A stretch of 64,000 nt of DNA, taken from positions 2,914,001 through 2,978,000 of the forward strand of contig NZ_CP034759.1 of assembly GCF_004295665.1 (NCBI RefSeq), written 5' to 3'. This DNA comes from Litorilituus sediminis (lineage in GTDB: Bacteria; Pseudomonadota; Gammaproteobacteria; Enterobacterales; Alteromonadaceae). A program made the position numbers and the translations under genes. Of this stretch, positions 10,852 to 19,196 are shown piece after piece (position 1 is the first letter of the stretch; each line of letters begins with the position of its first letter). The notes beneath the pieces are model-generated. The model did not search any database, was not told the DNA's origin, and saw only the letters and a program-made list of their open reading frames with translations.

Positions 10852-11994
10852 CTACTTTATTGCGCTAACAATAAATTTTAAAACAGGATCGGTAGTGCTA
10901 GGTCTACGAATTGCAGGGCTAATAAATTTCGGGGCGATAAAGTAGCCTTGCCCGATCAGGTTATCAACTAAGGATAGCTGTTCTAATGACACCTTGCCGC
11001 ACAGTAAGTTTTTGATATTTACCTTACTTTGATATGCAGCAAGTACCTGCTGAAACCCTTTTAAATACAGGTAGTCTTTGGTAAAACCACCGCCACGATA
11101 TGCTCTAGCACATATGGCAAAGGCTTGGTTTGCTTCTGCGTGGTGCTCTTCAATTAACAAATTAAAGGTACGCTTAAAGTCTTTTTCAGTAATCATAGAA
11201 TTAACCGCTATTACCCTTAATGCCAGTGTTCTTAAGCGCTCAAATGTCATAAAACCAGCCAAGTATTCGCATAGCATCGCCAAGCCCTCTTGTGTGGTGG
11301 TGTTGACGGGAGAGCCTAAGCGTAAAATTTTTAGCGGCTGAGCTTGTGCATTTAAGGTACTTGCTAAGTGCACCCCCAACTCATGATGTGCCAAGGCTTT
11401 TAATTGAATATTGCTAAGTTTTGCATTGTCACTGATCTTTACTTGTTCGCCAGACACTAAGGCATTGGCGATCATGCCTTTTTCAATAGTGAGGTTAAGT
11501 GGGTATTGATTGGCATCAGCAAAGTTCTCGAAATAACGCTGAATATCTTCAATAGCTACATGCTCACTAGAGACGCCTTGGTAACCAGCGGTGATATGTA
11601 AAAGATAGCTAGCATTTTTTAATTCACCTTGACTGGGTTCACCATAGTAACGCAATGAATCGTACAGAAACTCTGGATGTCCTATATGCCGGAATTGATC
11701 TAACTTATCAATGTAAGCTTGTATCACTTCACTATATAAACGATATAGCTGCTTGTTGCGTATTTTCTCAATAGGAATATTGAACAGAGCTCGCTTCTTT
11801 TCAAATAAAGCAATGTTATTTTCTTTGTAGGCAAAGTTAGGGTTAGCGCTACATTTTTTCTCAAAAAACAATGCCTTTTCTGACTGATAGTTTTTGGGAG
11901 CAATTGCATCTAGGATGTCTATATTGGCAACACACTGATATAAGGTGTCGTCAATTGTGCTTAGCTCTGTGGAGATATTTTTTAGCTTTTTCAC
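10852..11994 (-). CDS. QEGLA-motif zinc metalloprotease-like protein (DUF1704)
   Basis: A 380-aa protein of the family annotated 'flavohemoglobin expression-modulating QEGLA motif protein' (DUF1704). A zinc-binding HHELGVH motif (HELGVH at 204-209) is followed at 235-239 by QEGLA, whose glutamate is the expected third metal ligand. This arrangement is shared with the MATCAP tyrosine-carboxypeptidase group, so a peptidase activity is plausible; no bacterial substrate is established. No signal peptide is seen, so it is probably cytoplasmic. It stands alone, convergent with the diguanylate cyclase gene, with only 42 bp between the two stops. Confidence 0.8.
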   Translation of the reverse strand: MKKLKNISTELSTIDDTLYQCVANIDILDAIAPKNYQSEKALFFEKKCSANPNFAYKENNIALFEKKRALFNIPIEKIRNKQLYRLYSEVIQAYIDKLDQFRHIGHPEFLYDSLRYYGEPSQGELKNASYLLHITAGYQGVSSEHVAIEDIQRYFENFADANQYPLNLTIEKGMIANALVSGEQVKISDNAKLSNIQLKALAHHELGVHLASTLNAQAQPLKILRLGSPVNTTTQEGLAMLCEYLAGFMTFERLRTLALRVIAVNSMITEKDFKRTFNLLIEEHHAEANQAFAICARAYRGGGFTKDYLYLKGFQQVLAAYQSKVNIKNLLCGKVSLEQLSLVDNLIGQGYFIAPKFISPAIRRPSTTDPVLKFIVSAIK

Positions 11995-12390
11995 TGTTTA
12001 TTACCATGCCAATACAGAGATAGTAATGTAAGTGTATCAGAGCATTTGGTACAGCAAATTGTTTTTATCGTACAGATAAAAACATGCGGTTATGTGAAAT
12101 GTGCAGGAATAACACTCAGTGCTTGAAATGCTAACAGGCTATAAGTTACGGTTATCTTTAATTTTAATATTTAAGTGGTTGTTTTATTTGTTTTGATCTT
12201 GTGTTGGTTAGCGTTAATAGAGCATATGATAAGTAGTAACTACACAAAATATTAGACACAGCACTTGGCATTAAATTTTAGTGATAATAACTCTCATTGA
12301 GAGGAAAAATGGGTACTGCCAAGTATGAGATAGTATATTTAAGCTCACAGTGAAACAGTGAGCTTAAAATATGGTATTAAATGATGAAAG
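11995..12390. other. intergenic region with nested inverted repeats
   Basis: No gene is seen in these 396 bp. Two structures stand out. ACTTGGCA (12263-12270) and TGCCAAGT (12317-12324) are inverted copies flanking the small palindrome CTCTC-ATT-GAGAG (12291-12303). TTAAGCTCAC (12339-12348) and GTGAGCTTAA (12358-12367) form a 10-bp hairpin 24 nt after the stop of the leftward Abi gene; it lacks a good T run. Confidence 0.5.
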
Positions 12391-13524
12391 TTAAGAAATA
12401 TTATTTTCTACATTCTCCGCGATCTCTAATAGCTTTTCAGATAGATCACTAAGAAGTTCTGTATCCTGCTTCGAAAAATCAAAACTTGATAACTTATCTA
12501 GTACATCGTTTATATTATCGGTGGTAATAAATAAGTTATCACCTTCTACGTCTACAGCTATGTCATTGCTTTGATTTAAGGCTTGGATATTGTGTCTAGG
12601 AAATTTATTCGTATTAATCCCTAACGAGTGAATCGATGCACCAGGAACAGTCGGCATACTATCTACTAAATCAGCCACTCTGCATATCCAATTAGAGTTA
12701 GTTGCTATTCGGGTTAGCAAAAACCAAATTACGGAAAGCAAACCATAAAGCTTTGTTTTTTCCTCTTCCCCTAGGTTTAACGTATTAAAGTACCCCAACC
12801 TCGGGGTTTTTAATCTCCGAGGATTTTGTTTATTAAATAGGCGAGAATGATGAGCACATCTATTTCTCAATCCGTTTATGTTTATTAACCAGTTATCGAG
12901 AACAGATCGGTTATCAATTCCTATTCTCGCGCAAATTAAATCTTGGTTACTCCCTTTCAGCATACTATAAAATGTTGATAAAGTGCCAAAATCCCATGCT
13001 TCACATGCAACCCATAAAGGTAGCTTCTTTCCTGTCTTCTTGTGATGAATAATACATTCTTCTTTACTACGCTCTATTAAAGAGTCATGCTTTTCTAGCC
13101 ATTCATCATATTTAGGGATTTTGCTTTCTGGTTTGAAAGCGTCTCTGGAGAATTGCTTTTTATCTAAATAAGCAATGGGCGAGATGCACCCAATCTCGTG
13201 AGCTATTATTGTTCTTAAGAATATTTCAATGCGCTCTATAGCATCAGTTATTTCTAGTCGTAATTTTTTATCAAAAATATATAGGCTAAAAATATCGTCA
13301 AACGTAACCCCTTTTCTGAAGTTACTTTCAAATTCGCGAGTCTTATAATCTACTTGCTTATAGATCCTAGAGTTATACCAATAGCCAGACAATCTGTAGT
13401 AACCTACTTGAGCTATTTTACGTTTAGCACGCTCTCTGTTTTTAATAGTCATCCCACGATCTAAAAGAAGAGTGATTAACTCATCATATTCTTTGAATGG
13501 CTTTACGTCTGGTTTATCTTCCAT
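12391..13524 (-). CDS. Abi_2 (AbiD/AbiF-like) abortive-infection family protein
   Basis: About 377 aa. The N-terminal YYRLSGYW motif and the general layout identify the Abi_2 family, whose lactococcal members AbiD and AbiF abort phage infection. LRNRCAHH places R220 and H225 in an R-x4-H arrangement, the catalytic signature of HEPN ribonucleases, so RNA cleavage is the likely activity. The C-terminal third (from about residue 290) has no recognisable motif. The ATG at 13524 is preferred to an in-frame TTG 48 nt upstream; neither has a clear ribosome site. It has no partner gene nearby and is flanked on both sides by more than 300 bp without genes, which fits an acquired defence gene. Confidence 0.8.
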   Translation of the reverse strand: MEDKPDVKPFKEYDELITLLLDRGMTIKNRERAKRKIAQVGYYRLSGYWYNSRIYKQVDYKTREFESNFRKGVTFDDIFSLYIFDKKLRLEITDAIERIEIFLRTIIAHEIGCISPIAYLDKKQFSRDAFKPESKIPKYDEWLEKHDSLIERSKEECIIHHKKTGKKLPLWVACEAWDFGTLSTFYSMLKGSNQDLICARIGIDNRSVLDNWLININGLRNRCAHHSRLFNKQNPRRLKTPRLGYFNTLNLGEEEKTKLYGLLSVIWFLLTRIATNSNWICRVADLVDSMPTVPGASIHSLGINTNKFPRHNIQALNQSNDIAVDVEGDNLFITTDNINDVLDKLSSFDFSKQDTELLSDLSEKLLEIAENVENNIS

Positions 13525-13572
13525 GAAGGGATTATATGGAGGTTGGAAAAATAAAGGCCAAACCGTCACCAA

Positions 13573-13906
13573 CGCTAGGCTGGGAGGGGATTTGGCTCTG
13601 TTGCAGTAAATTATACGCAGTTTTTACTTCTTGTCAAACTTCTCTCTCTGTTTTATACGTAAGTGGCTGCCACTGTATTGGTTGTGTTTATGTTATTGAG
13701 TATATTGGATAAATATGTTTTTTATCGGAGGTTTATTCGCATAACTTGACTGTCCAGTAAGAAAATAGGGGTTAAGAAATAAAATAAATCTCTAACTTGC
13801 CTGAACATTAAAAATTGAACGTATAAAAAAGCCAGTGGAATAAACTGTATCGCTTAATTTTATTAGTCTGATAGCTTGTTTCGAATTTTTCTGAGGAAGA
13901 AAATAA
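13573..13906. other. gene-poor region between the Abi gene and tRNA-His
   Basis: No coding sequence is supported in this AT-rich stretch. GGCTCTGTTGCA at 13594-13605 resembles the terminal repeat of IS6-family insertion sequences, but no partner repeat or transposase is present, so it is at best a remnant or a chance match. The end of the tRNA-His transcription unit falls here without an obvious terminator. Confidence 0.4.
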
Positions 13907-13983
13907 TGGGGTGGCTAATGGGACTTGAACCCACGACAACCGGAATCACAATCCGGGGCTCTACCAACTGAGCTATAGCCACC
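13907..13983 (-). tRNA. hisR: tRNA-His (anticodon GUG)
   Basis: Read leftward, a 77-nt cloverleaf begins GGTGGCTATAGCTC, has the anticodon loop ATTGTGAT (GUG) and ends with encoded CCA (13907-13909). The acceptor GTGGCTA pairs with TAGCCAC, and the extra 5' G typical of tRNA-His is present. It is a single-gene unit with its own promoter. Confidence 0.96.
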
Positions 13984-14025
13984 ACTGAGGTGTACTTGTT
14001 GTACAAAGGTGCTGTGAATTATCAG

Positions 14026-14062
14026 CGCGGGGATTGTATTGCATTTTATTGTCTTTTGACAA
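14026..14062 (-). promoter_or_regulatory. sigma70 promoter of tRNA-His with GC-rich discriminator
   Basis: On the minus strand, TTGTCA (14062-14057) and TACAAT (14038-14033) are separated by 18 bp. They are followed by the GC-rich discriminator CCCCGCGC. Such discriminators mark stringently controlled stable-RNA promoters. The position, about 45 nt before the tRNA 5' end, fits a short processed leader. Confidence 0.6.
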
Positions 14063-14235
14063 GCAAAAGTTGGCTATTTATGTGCTTATTAGGCAATAAA
14101 GTTTAATTGTGCTGAAATATTGATGCGCAATTGTACAGTTTTAGCTGATGACAGTCTTTGCTTGTTATTACTGCTTTTCAAATCCTGAGGTTATATACTT
14201 TTATTTACCAGCCTTTTTATCTTTGGTTACTTTGA

Positions 14236-14778
14236 ATGTCATTAGAAAAAATTAGTCAGCAACTTGCTAACCAGTCACAAAAGTTGCCACCTGTTGAGTC
14301 ATGGTACCCTCCGTATTGCGGAGAGATTGATATCGAAATCAAAGCCAATGGGGATTGGTTCTATAGCGGTACTATTTTTAAGCGTATGTCATTAGTTAAA
14401 TTATTTGCTTCTGTGCTTATTAGAGAAGAAGGTCAGCATAACGATGACTATTTTTTAGTGACGCCAGTCGAGAAAGTCAAAATTAAAGTGGTTGATGCCC
14501 CCTTTGTGCTAACTCAATGGCAATGGGATGAAAACAAAGAAAATATGATAGTACAAACAAATTTAGCTGATGAGTTTGTGCTTGATGCTCAGCACCCTTT
14601 AATTGTTACAGAGCAGGGCGATTTATACGTTACGGTTAGGCGTAATTTACTGGCAAAAGTACATCGTAATGTCTATTACCAGTGGGTAGAAGCAGCAACA
14701 GAAGTTAGCACGGAAAAAGGCACAGAATTAATGCTTAGTAGTGCTAACTGTCAATTTTCTCTTGGCGTTATAGATTAA
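14236..14778 (+). CDS. DUF1285 domain protein
   Basis: A 180-aa cytoplasmic protein with the DUF1285 pattern: an N-terminal PPVESWYPPYCGEIDIEI segment, a GDWFYSGTIFKR strand pair and a C-terminal VRRNLLAKVHRNVYYQWV block. The family is widespread in gammaproteobacteria and has no assigned biochemical role. The gene is divergent from tRNA-His and convergent with moeB, with only 10 bp between stops and no terminator seen. The ATG start lacks a strong ribosome site. Confidence 0.8.
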   Translation: MSLEKISQQLANQSQKLPPVESWYPPYCGEIDIEIKANGDWFYSGTIFKRMSLVKLFASVLIREEGQHNDDYFLVTPVEKVKIKVVDAPFVLTQWQWDENKENMIVQTNLADEFVLDAQHPLIVTEQGDLYVTVRRNLLAKVHRNVYYQWVEAATEVSTEKGTELMLSSANCQFSLGVID

Positions 14779-14788
14779 GCTATTCGCG

Positions 14789-15535
14789 CTAATGACCACA
14801 CACGCTGCAATTAGCTTGTTTTTTCATGGTAAATTGTTGCCAGCGGTTAGCTAAGCCATCTAACAAATTTAATTGATTAATTTGCGCATTATTGCCGGTT
14901 AATAACTTAATGGCTTGCAGTGCTTGCATGCCTGCAACCATGGCGAGTACCGGGCCAATAATACCTATGGTTTGGCAATTATTGGCTGGCGCTTTTTCAC
15001 TGGCGGGAAACAGACAGTGATAGCAAGCACTTGTTTCATCTCTAGGGTCTACAGTAAGTTGTTGGCCGTCAAAGCCTGTAGCAGCACCAACAACTAAAGG
15101 GACTTTATGCTCGATACAGGCTTGGTTAATAAGGTAGCGCGTTTGAATATTGTCAGAGCAATCTAAAACCAAATCAACTTGCGGCAAATAGTAATCGCAT
15201 AGCTCTTTATCTAGCATATCATCTATGGCTTCAATGCTTGTATCTGGAAATTGCTCACTGAGTTTTTCTGCGGCAGTATCGGCTTTATTGCTATCAATAT
15301 CTTGCTCATTAAATAGAATTTGCCTTGGCAGATTACTCACTTCAATATTATCACCATCAGCAAGATATAAGGTGCCAACTCCTGCGGCAGCAAGGTATAA
15401 GCTGGCGGGGTTACCTAAGCCGCCAACACCAAGAATAAGTACTTTGGCATTACGTAAAGCTAATTGCCCTTGTTCGCCAATTTTGTTGAGCATTACTTGG
15501 CGGGAGTATTTCAGTTGTTCTTGTGTGGTAAGCAC
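14789..15535 (-). CDS. moeB: molybdopterin-synthase adenylyltransferase MoeB
   Basis: A 248-aa ThiF/MoeB/HesA-type E1-like enzyme that adenylates the C-terminal glycine of MoaD so it can receive sulfur. The nucleotide-binding GVGGLG (about 37-42), the LADGDNIEVSNLPRQ segment and two zinc CxxC pairs (CYHC and the C-terminal CSVCGH) are present. Length matches E. coli MoeB. ThiF is a close relative, but the position at the end of the moaA-moaE operon favours MoeB. The start is GTG at 15535, with AAAGGA six nt upstream. It is the last gene of the leftward cluster. Confidence 0.9.
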   Translation of the reverse strand: MLTTQEQLKYSRQVMLNKIGEQGQLALRNAKVLILGVGGLGNPASLYLAAAGVGTLYLADGDNIEVSNLPRQILFNEQDIDSNKADTAAEKLSEQFPDTSIEAIDDMLDKELCDYYLPQVDLVLDCSDNIQTRYLINQACIEHKVPLVVGAATGFDGQQLTVDPRDETSACYHCLFPASEKAPANNCQTIGIIGPVLAMVAGMQALQAIKLLTGNNAQINQLNLLDGLANRWQQFTMKKQANCSVCGH

Positions 15536-15578
15536 TGAGGTTCCTTTGATATGTTAATCATAAACAGCTGGGGTGTAG

Positions 15579-16046
15579 TTAATCCCATTGCTGGGCTTTA
15601 TTTTGATCGCTGTCTTTAGCATCTAGCCACATTTCGCCCTTATTGGTGCGTTCTTTTTTCCAAAATGGCGCTTGTACTTTTAAATAATCCATAATGAATT
15701 CATTGGCGGCAAAGGCATCTTGTCTGTGTTTGCTGGTGACACCAACAAAAACAATTTGTTCACCAATATTAAGTTCGCCAATACGATGAATCACTTTAAC
15801 GCGACCAATATTCCAGCGCTCTTTTGCTATGGCAATAATCTTAGCAAGGGACTTTTCCGTCATGCCAGGGTAATGTTCTAGCGTCAGCCCAGTAACATGA
15901 TTACCATTATTTTGGTTTCTGACTCTGCCGGTAAAGGTTACTACGGCGCCGTCAATAGCGTTGTCTTGTTCTAGTAAGGCGACTTCTTCACTTAAGTTAA
16001 AGTCATGTGTTTGAATAGATATTTCCATACTTTCAACTTGTGCCAT
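15579..16046 (-). CDS. moaE: molybdopterin synthase catalytic subunit MoaE
   Basis: About 155 aa. The family core is clear: DGAVVTFTGRVRN, LTLEHYPGMTEK, VIHRIGELNIGEQIVFVGVTS and the catalytic-lysine region MDYLKVQAPFWKKE. With thiocarboxylated MoaD it puts the dithiolene sulfurs onto cyclic pyranopterin monophosphate. The ATG at 16046 is preferred over a GTG at 16058 because GGTGG lies eight nt upstream of it; the ribosome site falls within the end of moaD, so translation is probably coupled. Confidence 0.95.
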   Translation of the reverse strand: MAQVESMEISIQTHDFNLSEEVALLEQDNAIDGAVVTFTGRVRNQNNGNHVTGLTLEHYPGMTEKSLAKIIAIAKERWNIGRVKVIHRIGELNIGEQIVFVGVTSKHRQDAFAANEFIMDYLKVQAPFWKKERTNKGEMWLDAKDSDQNKAQQWD

Positions 16047-16050
16047 GGCA

Positions 16051-16299
16051 TTAACCACCAGTTACCGGAGGGAAAAAAGCCACTTCATCACCTGCTTTAA
16101 CACTATGATTGCTATCTACCATATCGTGGTTAACGGCACAAAGTAGCGAGCCGTTATTAAGCACTTGCTGCCACAATTCGCCTTTAGCTACGAGCTGTTG
16201 TTTAACATCGGCAATGGTTGCTATATCAGCGCTATCAAGAGATAACTCATCACAGTTAAGTTGCTCTCGAAGTGCTGCAAAAAAAACTACTTTAATCAT
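16051..16299 (-). CDS. moaD: molybdopterin synthase sulfur carrier MoaD
   Basis: An 82-aa ubiquitin-fold protein ending in the required Gly-Gly (FPPVTGG), which MoeB adenylates and which then carries the thiocarboxylate. It starts VVFFAALREQL, typical of MoaD. It lies between moaC and moaE, and its last codons contain the ribosome site of moaE. Confidence 0.95.
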   Translation of the reverse strand: MIKVVFFAALREQLNCDELSLDSADIATIADVKQQLVAKGELWQQVLNNGSLLCAVNHDMVDSNHSVKAGDEVAFFPPVTGG

Positions 16300-16312
16300 C
16301 TGTATTACCTAG

Positions 16313-16813
16313 CTATGAGTTGTTGGCTTGCCAGCTACCTGACTTACCACCTTCTTTGCTTAATACCTTAATGCCGTGAATTTCCATGGCAGGATCAGCG
16401 GCTTTACACATATCAAACAAGGTTAAACAGGCTACTGAAACGGCTGTTAATGCTTCCATTTCTACGCCGGTTTGCCCAGTAAGACGACATAAGCTAGTAA
16501 CCTTTACCTGGTTATTTTCTTCATCAAGGGTGAAATCTACCTGTACCTTGCTGAGCATTAACGGGTGACATAGCGGAATTAAGTTACTACATTGCTTCGC
16601 CGCTTGAATACCTGCAATGCGAGCGACGGCAAATACATCACCTTTTTTATGTTTACCTGTGGTAATTAAGGCAAAGGTTTCGTCATTCATTTTGATAAAA
16701 CCTTGCGCTGTTGCAGTGCGTGATGTCATGGCTTTTTCGGTAACGTCAACCATGTTCGCTTCACCTTGTTGATTAAGGTGGCTTAGCTCAGGAGTTTGCT
16801 TTGCTTGCGTCAT
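16313..16813 (-). CDS. moaC: cyclic pyranopterin monophosphate synthase MoaC
   Basis: A 166-aa enzyme that converts the MoaA product to cyclic pyranopterin monophosphate. Family motifs are intact: [47 protein letters not shown] and FDMCKAAD, which carries the catalytic Asp and Lys. The start codon overlaps the moaB stop (TAATG at 16813), indicating translational coupling. Confidence 0.97.
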   Translation of the reverse strand: MTQAKQTPELSHLNQQGEANMVDVTEKAMTSRTATAQGFIKMNDETFALITTGKHKKGDVFAVARIAGIQAAKQCSNLIPLCHPLMLSKVQVDFTLDEENNQVKVTSLCRLTGQTGVEMEALTAVSVACLTLFDMCKAADPAMEIHGIKVLSKEGGKSGSWQANNS

Positions 16814-17355
16814 TAGTTTCGAGTCTCACATTGCTCAGCGCTAATATTTAAGTGTGGTACGAAGTTACAAGGACGATGACTGGCATCAAGTTGCTCTTTA
16901 ATTACTTTGTCCCAGGCGGTTTTACAGGCATTGGTTGAGCCTGGTACACATAACACCACTGTTTTATTCGCTATGCCGCCAAAAGCGCGAGATTGTATGG
17001 TAGATGTACCAATTTCACTTAACGACACATGACGAAATACTTCACCAAAGCCTTCAACGGCTTTATCAAATAGCGGCATTAGTGCTTCTGGCGTGTTATC
17101 GCGTTCAGTAAAGCCAGTACCACCAGTTGAGATAATAGCGTTGATGTTCTCGTCTGCAATCCATTTTGAGACAATAGCGCGCAATTGGTAGACATCATCT
17201 TTTACAATGGCTTTTTCAGCAAGCTTATGACCCGTTTCAGTTAAGCGCTCAACCAAGGCTTGCCCTGAAGTGTCGTTTGCTTCTGTACGTGTGTCTGATA
17301 CGGTAAGTACCGCAATGTTTAATGGAATAAATGATTTGCCACCATGTGCTGACAT
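16813..17355 (-). CDS. moaB: molybdenum cofactor biosynthesis protein MoaB
   Basis: A 180-aa MoaB/MogA-fold protein (MoCF_biosynth domain): [15 protein letters not shown] near the N terminus, [18 protein letters not shown], and the substrate loop [16 protein letters not shown]. MogA-type enzymes adenylate molybdopterin before molybdate insertion by MoeA. No separate mogA lies in the window, so this protein may do that step. GGAAAA lies just upstream of the ATG. It overlaps moaC by one base. Confidence 0.92.
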   Translation of the reverse strand: MSAHGGKSFIPLNIAVLTVSDTRTEANDTSGQALVERLTETGHKLAEKAIVKDDVYQLRAIVSKWIADENINAIISTGGTGFTERDNTPEALMPLFDKAVEGFGEVFRHVSLSEIGTSTIQSRAFGGIANKTVVLCVPGSTNACKTAWDKVIKEQLDASHRPCNFVPHLNISAEQCETRN

Positions 17356-17369
17356 AAGGTTTTCCTTTT

Positions 17370-18008
17370 TTACATGCTAAGTTGGTTAAAACACTGCTGT
17401 GCTTGTTGCCAATCTTGCGGAGTATTGCTGTTAAATAAAATGTTAGTTTGCGCAAAACGCTTGCTGACAGGCAGGCTTTGGCTGGGAATATTTTTCAGTA
17501 GCGCTTTGATAGAAGGGCCAAACTTTTTACTTTTTATTTGACTCTCTTCACAGCCCGTTTGCGTAAATGCTTTAGCTAAAAAAAGTTCAAGCAGGGCGCT
17601 ATTCGGTAAATACAAGGGAATGTTATGGGCATCACCTTGGCTATCTGTAAAATAAGTGGCTTTTTGGCTAAGCTCACCTGCTAAGCGCAGTTTTTCTAGT
17701 GCTGTTGCCGTCATTAGTGGCAAATCTACTGGTAAAATCAGTAAAGCTTTAGGTTTATCTTGTTGGCTATAGTGCGATAACACACTGTAAATACCGCCAA
17801 CGGGGCCTGCTTGTGGCACTACATCTGGAATATCATGACTATTACCACTAACCACTACATCAGTAATGCCTGAGTCGATAAGCAACTGCTTGGAAAAATC
17901 GAGCATGGCTTGTTTTTGTCTAAGCAATTGCGCTTTATCTTGCCCCATACGAGAAGATAAACCACCAGCAAGGACAACGCCTAAGCAATGAGTATGGGAA
18001 AAGCTCAT
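17370..18008 (-). CDS. mobA: molybdenum cofactor guanylyltransferase MobA
   Basis: About 212 aa. The nucleotidyltransferase signature LAGGLSSRMGQDKA is near the N terminus, with a PQAGPVGGIYSVLS segment and a catalytic-metal motif LPVDLPLM. It transfers GMP to molybdopterin-Mo to make the bis-MGD cofactor of the DMSO-reductase family. ATG at 18008 is chosen over GTG at 18020 because GGTGGA, inside the end of moaA, lies seven nt upstream of the ATG. The ATG start overlaps the moaA stop region by no coding bases. Confidence 0.9.
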   Translation of the reverse strand: MSFSHTHCLGVVLAGGLSSRMGQDKAQLLRQKQAMLDFSKQLLIDSGITDVVVSGNSHDIPDVVPQAGPVGGIYSVLSHYSQQDKPKALLILPVDLPLMTATALEKLRLAGELSQKATYFTDSQGDAHNIPLYLPNSALLELFLAKAFTQTGCEESQIKSKKFGPSIKALLKNIPSQSLPVSKRFAQTNILFNSNTPQDWQQAQQCFNQLSM

Positions 18009-18012
18009 TATA

Positions 18013-18984
18013 TTATCCACCTAGCATGGCTAAGTGCTTAGTCGCACCTGTTAGTTTTTCATGAAGAAAATGTGTTGCTTTTTTATCACCCAACAAAGAA
18101 ACAATGCGCTCTTGTAAAGGAACTAAGTCATCTTGCTGAAGTTGCTCCCTTAATGATAAGCCTTGATCACCAAATAAACATAAATGTAATTTGCCGCTAG
18201 AGCTAACGCGCAGGCGGTTACAACTATGACAAAAGTCTTTGGAATATGGCATGATCAGACCAATCTTGCCTTGGTAATCAGGATGGTAAAATTCTTGTGC
18301 AGGGCCTGCTGATTTATTCTGAATAACAGGTAACCAGCCATCTAATATCAGGTTTTGCTTAATACGAGAGCCTTGAACATGCTGCGCGTCAAAAAATTCC
18401 TGATTATCACCAGTTTGCATTAATTCTATAAAGCGCAAAGTGATCGGTGTGTCTTTTATCCAGTCTAAGTATGATTGAATATCTTTACCGCTGTATTCAC
18501 GCATTAATACCGTATTCACTTTAAGTTGAGTACTGCCATCAGCTAAAGCCATATCAATGCCTTTTAAAATGGTTTGTAACTTATCATGACCAGTAATGGC
18601 GTGAAATTGTCTAGGGTCTAAACTGTCAATACTGATGTTGATGGCATCAATGCCGGCATCTAACCATTGTGGCAAATGCTCTGGCAACTTAAAGCCATTT
18701 GAGGTTAAAGCAACTTTTTTAATACCTGCGGTACTTTTACAGATATTAATAATTTCAGGTAGATCTTTGCGAAGCGCCGGTTCGCCGCCCGTTATACGGA
18801 TTTTTTCCGTGCCTAGTTGGGCAAACGCTTTGCTTAAACGGGTAATCTCAGCCAAAGATAAAAAATCGCGCGGCTGATCACATTCGTAGCCATCAGGTAG
18901 GCAATAATTACAACGGAAGTTGCATACATCGGTAATAGACAGACGTAGGTAACTAAACCTACGACCAAAGTTATCTGTTAACAT
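18013..18984 (-). CDS. moaA: GTP 3',8-cyclase MoaA (radical SAM)
   Basis: A 323-aa radical SAM enzyme for the first step of molybdopterin synthesis from GTP. The N-terminal cluster cysteines are C21, C25 and C28 (CNFRCNYC) and the C-terminal cluster cysteines are C252, C255 and C269. The chain ends in the Gly-Gly required for activity. GRRFSYLRLSITD and RITGGEPALRKDL are family motifs. AAAGGTG lies just upstream of the ATG. It is the first gene of the leftward moaA-mobA-moaB-moaC-moaD-moaE-moeB operon. Confidence 0.97.
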   Translation of the reverse strand: MLTDNFGRRFSYLRLSITDVCNFRCNYCLPDGYECDQPRDFLSLAEITRLSKAFAQLGTEKIRITGGEPALRKDLPEIINICKSTAGIKKVALTSNGFKLPEHLPQWLDAGIDAINISIDSLDPRQFHAITGHDKLQTILKGIDMALADGSTQLKVNTVLMREYSGKDIQSYLDWIKDTPITLRFIELMQTGDNQEFFDAQHVQGSRIKQNLILDGWLPVIQNKSAGPAQEFYHPDYQGKIGLIMPYSKDFCHSCNRLRVSSSGKLHLCLFGDQGLSLREQLQQDDLVPLQERIVSLLGDKKATHFLHEKLTGATKHLAMLGG

Positions 18985-19080
18985 TTCACCTTTCCAAATG
19001 CCGGGAGACTAACGCGTTTCCTTGTTAACCCTGGTAAGTAATACATTATTACTTACGGCTAAAATAGCATGCTAAATAAA
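18985..19080 (-). promoter_or_regulatory. structured leader region of moaA (possible Moco-type riboswitch)
   Basis: Upstream of moaA on the minus strand lies a perfect 9-bp inverted repeat (GTAAGTAAT / ATTACTTAC, 19034-19042 and 19048-19056, 5-nt loop). A G/C-containing segment with GGAAACGCG and CTCCCGGC follows directly before the ribosome site. In gammaproteobacteria, moaA leaders often carry the Moco RNA motif. The structure is seen; identity with that motif is not shown here. Confidence 0.35.
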
Positions 19081-19182
19081 ACGTTACTTAGGGTAGCTAT
19101 TGAAGCTTCGGTGTAAAAATACTTTTAAATAAGTATATATTAGTTTAGGAGAGAAATGATAATTTCTTTTGAAATCGATACT

Positions 19183-19196
19183 TTGATCAATATCAA
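19183..19196 (+). promoter_or_regulatory. FNR-type binding site upstream of moeA
   Basis: TTGATCAATATCAA matches the FNR consensus TTGAT-N4-ATCAA exactly and extends to a larger palindrome (CTTTGAT/ATCAAAG, 19181-19198). It lies 92 bp before moeA. A -10-like TATTCT at 19217-19222 puts a start site near 19231, about 41 bp from the site centre, the spacing of a class II FNR-activated promoter. This suggests anaerobic induction of moeA by an FNR/EtrA homologue. The remaining bases of 18985-19287 hold no gene. Confidence 0.7.

Noticed and set aside
14789-15535. Calling the E1-like enzyme ThiF
   Set aside because: The fold and motifs do not separate ThiF from MoeB, but its place at the end of the moa operon next to moaD makes MoeB the better call.
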